64,000 bases of DNA. It comes from Baylisascaris procyonis (Eukaryota; Nematoda; Chromadorea; Rhabditida; Ascarididae). Position 1 is the first letter of the stretch. Every line of letters begins with the position of its first letter. The notes beneath the pieces are model-generated. The model searched no databases. It was not told the origin of the DNA and was given only the letters and a program-made list of their open reading frames with translations. Shown here piece by piece: positions 62,438-64,000 of this stretch. Location: positions 1,421,001 through 1,485,000 of the forward strand of contig JAZARR010000164.1 in the NCBI GenBank assembly GCA_037389465.1. Direction: 5' to 3'. Both the position numbers and the translations under genes were made by a program.

Positions 62438-64000
62438 CTGCATAAAATGCATAACAGCGACTCGAACTCACGAAAAATAATTTAAATTCTTTGCTATGGA
62501 GATGAAATCTCAACCGTGTGCACTGAGGCAAAAAGAATTGGCGAAGCATACAAACATGCAGCCATAAATTTCCGAATGAAAAGAAAACCCTTCAATCAGC
62601 GTTTCAGAATAATTCACCGATGACTGGAACATAAATTACACGTCGGGTTACAAATCAAATGATTTCTGATCACAAACAGTGGAAAATGGGAAGCGGTTTT
62701 TGTGGATGTCAAGGTTAGAAGTGAACATCAAACAAAGGACGCAACTAAACATCTCTAAACCTTCGGAAACATCCTCGCCGTAATGACCTCAAGAAGACCC
62801 TTTCCGTTTACAATATTATCTCACAATCTTGCTTCTATATTCCATTTCACTAGGCTCATTCACGTCGAAGATCTCACTTATCATGTAGGCCATGCAAGTT
62901 GTACACCTGTGCCGTTGACGTTTCCGGTAATGAAGTCACCGCATTTGATAGCGCATTTGTTTGTGCATATTTGTTATAGCCCATGCATCATTGCATTTAT
63001 TTTTGCAGTGTTATATTGATATGCATAACTTCGATATGATGCTAACATCTATTCATTAAGATGCAATATTTAAAATCTGAAACATGGAAATGCGTATTTT
63101 ATCGTGTTATCAGCCGAGATTCAGTCCAGCCTCTCTATCCGCTCTTTCATTTCACTTTGCTGAACAATGTTCTCCAATTAAAGTTCGTAATTACATCATT
63201 GATGTACTAGCGCAGCGGAAAAAAATGGCAACCATTTCAATTACGACTTTCGTTGCGTCTTCAAAAAAAGTTGGCGACGTTGTGTAAATATGGATCTGTC
63301 CTTTCGATGGTCACAACTAATAAAATTCGCATTTTTCCTTGAACACAATAGCAAAAGGTGAGAGTGCAATGACTGTGAGGAGAGAATAGCATATGAACGA
63401 ATATTCACCACGTAAGAGACAGTTGAAACAACGCACAAAGGGAGAAAAGTGCCAATAAGGATGATTAGGTATTTTCGCTCACGGAGGAAGGAAGAAAGAG
63501 TAGAAAAGTAAGAGTGAGAGACACAACAGGACAAAACGAATGAAGAGAAGGAAAGAGAGAAGGAGGGAGGGGTCAGAGAAAGAGGAAGAAATAGAGGAAG
63601 GGGGGTGAAAGAAAGCGAAGAGAGAGAAGGAGAGGAAGAAAGAGTTGAAAAAAGAGAGAGAAGGAGAGAAAGATGCAGAGGCAGAAACAGAGGACAATAT
63701 GCACGGAGAAAAAAGGAAGAGAATGAGAAAAGAGGGGTCGGTGAAAAAAAGACAAGGAGAAAGCAAAGTGAGAGAAAAGGAAAGAAGGGGAAAAATAGAG
63801 AGAAATAGGGAAAAACATAGCGATCTTGTCCATTAACCGGGACGAAAACTGGTGGTTCAGAACTCTCAAAAAGATGCAGCAACTTTCTAAGTGGTAAAAT
63901 CCCAAACCAATAACAGTAATTATTGTGCATGTCGACTTCGCACAGATGCCTAGTTGATGAGATCACAAAGTGTAACACTGAACCCAAAGCACTTCTGGCT
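62438..64000. other. stretch without recognised genes; ends in a purine tract
   Basis: Short plus-strand frames at 62783-63019 and 63084-63287 have no recognisable domain. The right part is the purine-rich tract listed separately. Confidence 0.5.
63480..63830. repeat. long polypurine (GA-rich) tract
   Basis: About 350 bases of almost pure A/G on the plus strand (AGAGAGAAGGAG, GAAAGAGAGAAGG and variants). It produces a 248-codon Ser/Leu/Phe-rich frame on the minus strand and Lys/Glu/Arg frames on the plus strand, all compositional artefacts. Polypurine mirror-like stretches can form triplex (H-DNA) and often sit near regulatory regions. Confidence 0.9.

Noticed and set aside
63241..63987. 248-codon minus-strand ORF, the longest in the window
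   Set aside because: Most of it (63480-63830) is the complement of a polypurine tract and yields Ser/Leu/Phe repeats. This is a compositional artefact, not a protein.
1..64000. tRNA, rRNA and CRISPR-like arrays, operons
   Set aside because: I looked for TTCGAATC-type tRNA cores, regularly spaced repeats and rRNA blocks and saw none convincing. The gene structure is eukaryotic.

Overview
This is a eukaryotic, AT-rich, intron-dominated window, almost certainly from a nematode. I see no prokaryotic gene layout, operons, rRNA or convincing tRNA. The one secure gene is unc-13, the presynaptic vesicle-priming factor (Munc13 family). It lies on the minus strand and is read from right to left. I placed twelve consecutive exons between 31176 and 3520. 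They splice without a break in frame into 536 residues and carry, in order, a linker ending in a conserved block before C1, a complete C1 zinc-finger domain, a complete Ca2+-binding C2B domain, and the first part of the MUN domain. All eight C1 zinc ligands and the C2B loop aspartates are present. Their spacing (C1 His at residue 87; C2B Asp at 225, 231, 277 and 279) matches rat Munc13-1 numbering with a constant offset. Acceptors are mostly of the nematode type (TTTTCAG, TTTGCAG), and the protein reads like the worm and fly orthologues. The gene runs off the left end, so the rest of MUN and the C2C domain lie outside the window or were not found.

Layout. 1-3519: noncoding apart from a possible partial exon at the very edge. 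3520-31176: the unc-13 exons. Introns are 0.5-3.2 kb, except one of about 14.9 kb (3679-18564) inside the MUN-coding part. 31177-39294: noncoding, with a 44-bp tandem duplication, two long AT microsatellites and a diverged repeat pair. 39295-39798: a strong 168-codon open segment that is visibly richer in G+C. It ends at a phase-compatible splice donor and is the best candidate for a more 5' unc-13 exon, perhaps an isoform-specific N-terminus. 39799-64000: no recognisable protein family. It holds a few exon-like segments (42301-42477 and 62272-62437 on minus; weaker ones around 42.0, 48.0 and 53.9-54.4 kb on plus), two adjacent hydrophobic ORFs at 40.2-40.7 kb, a fold-back cluster at 61.97-62.15 kb and a long purine tract at 63.48-63.83 kb.

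Most long open frames in the window are shadows of these exons or products of low-complexity sequence. I did not find a clearly new biological system. The points most worth a second look are the giant MUN intron with a T19 tract just after its donor, a forced weak splice donor in the first placed exon, the unassigned GC-richer exon at 39.3-39.8 kb, and the fold-back element beside an orphan exon near 62 kb. Species cannot be named. Base composition and long introns would suit a parasitic nematode (clade III, ascarid- or spirurid-like), but that is inference.
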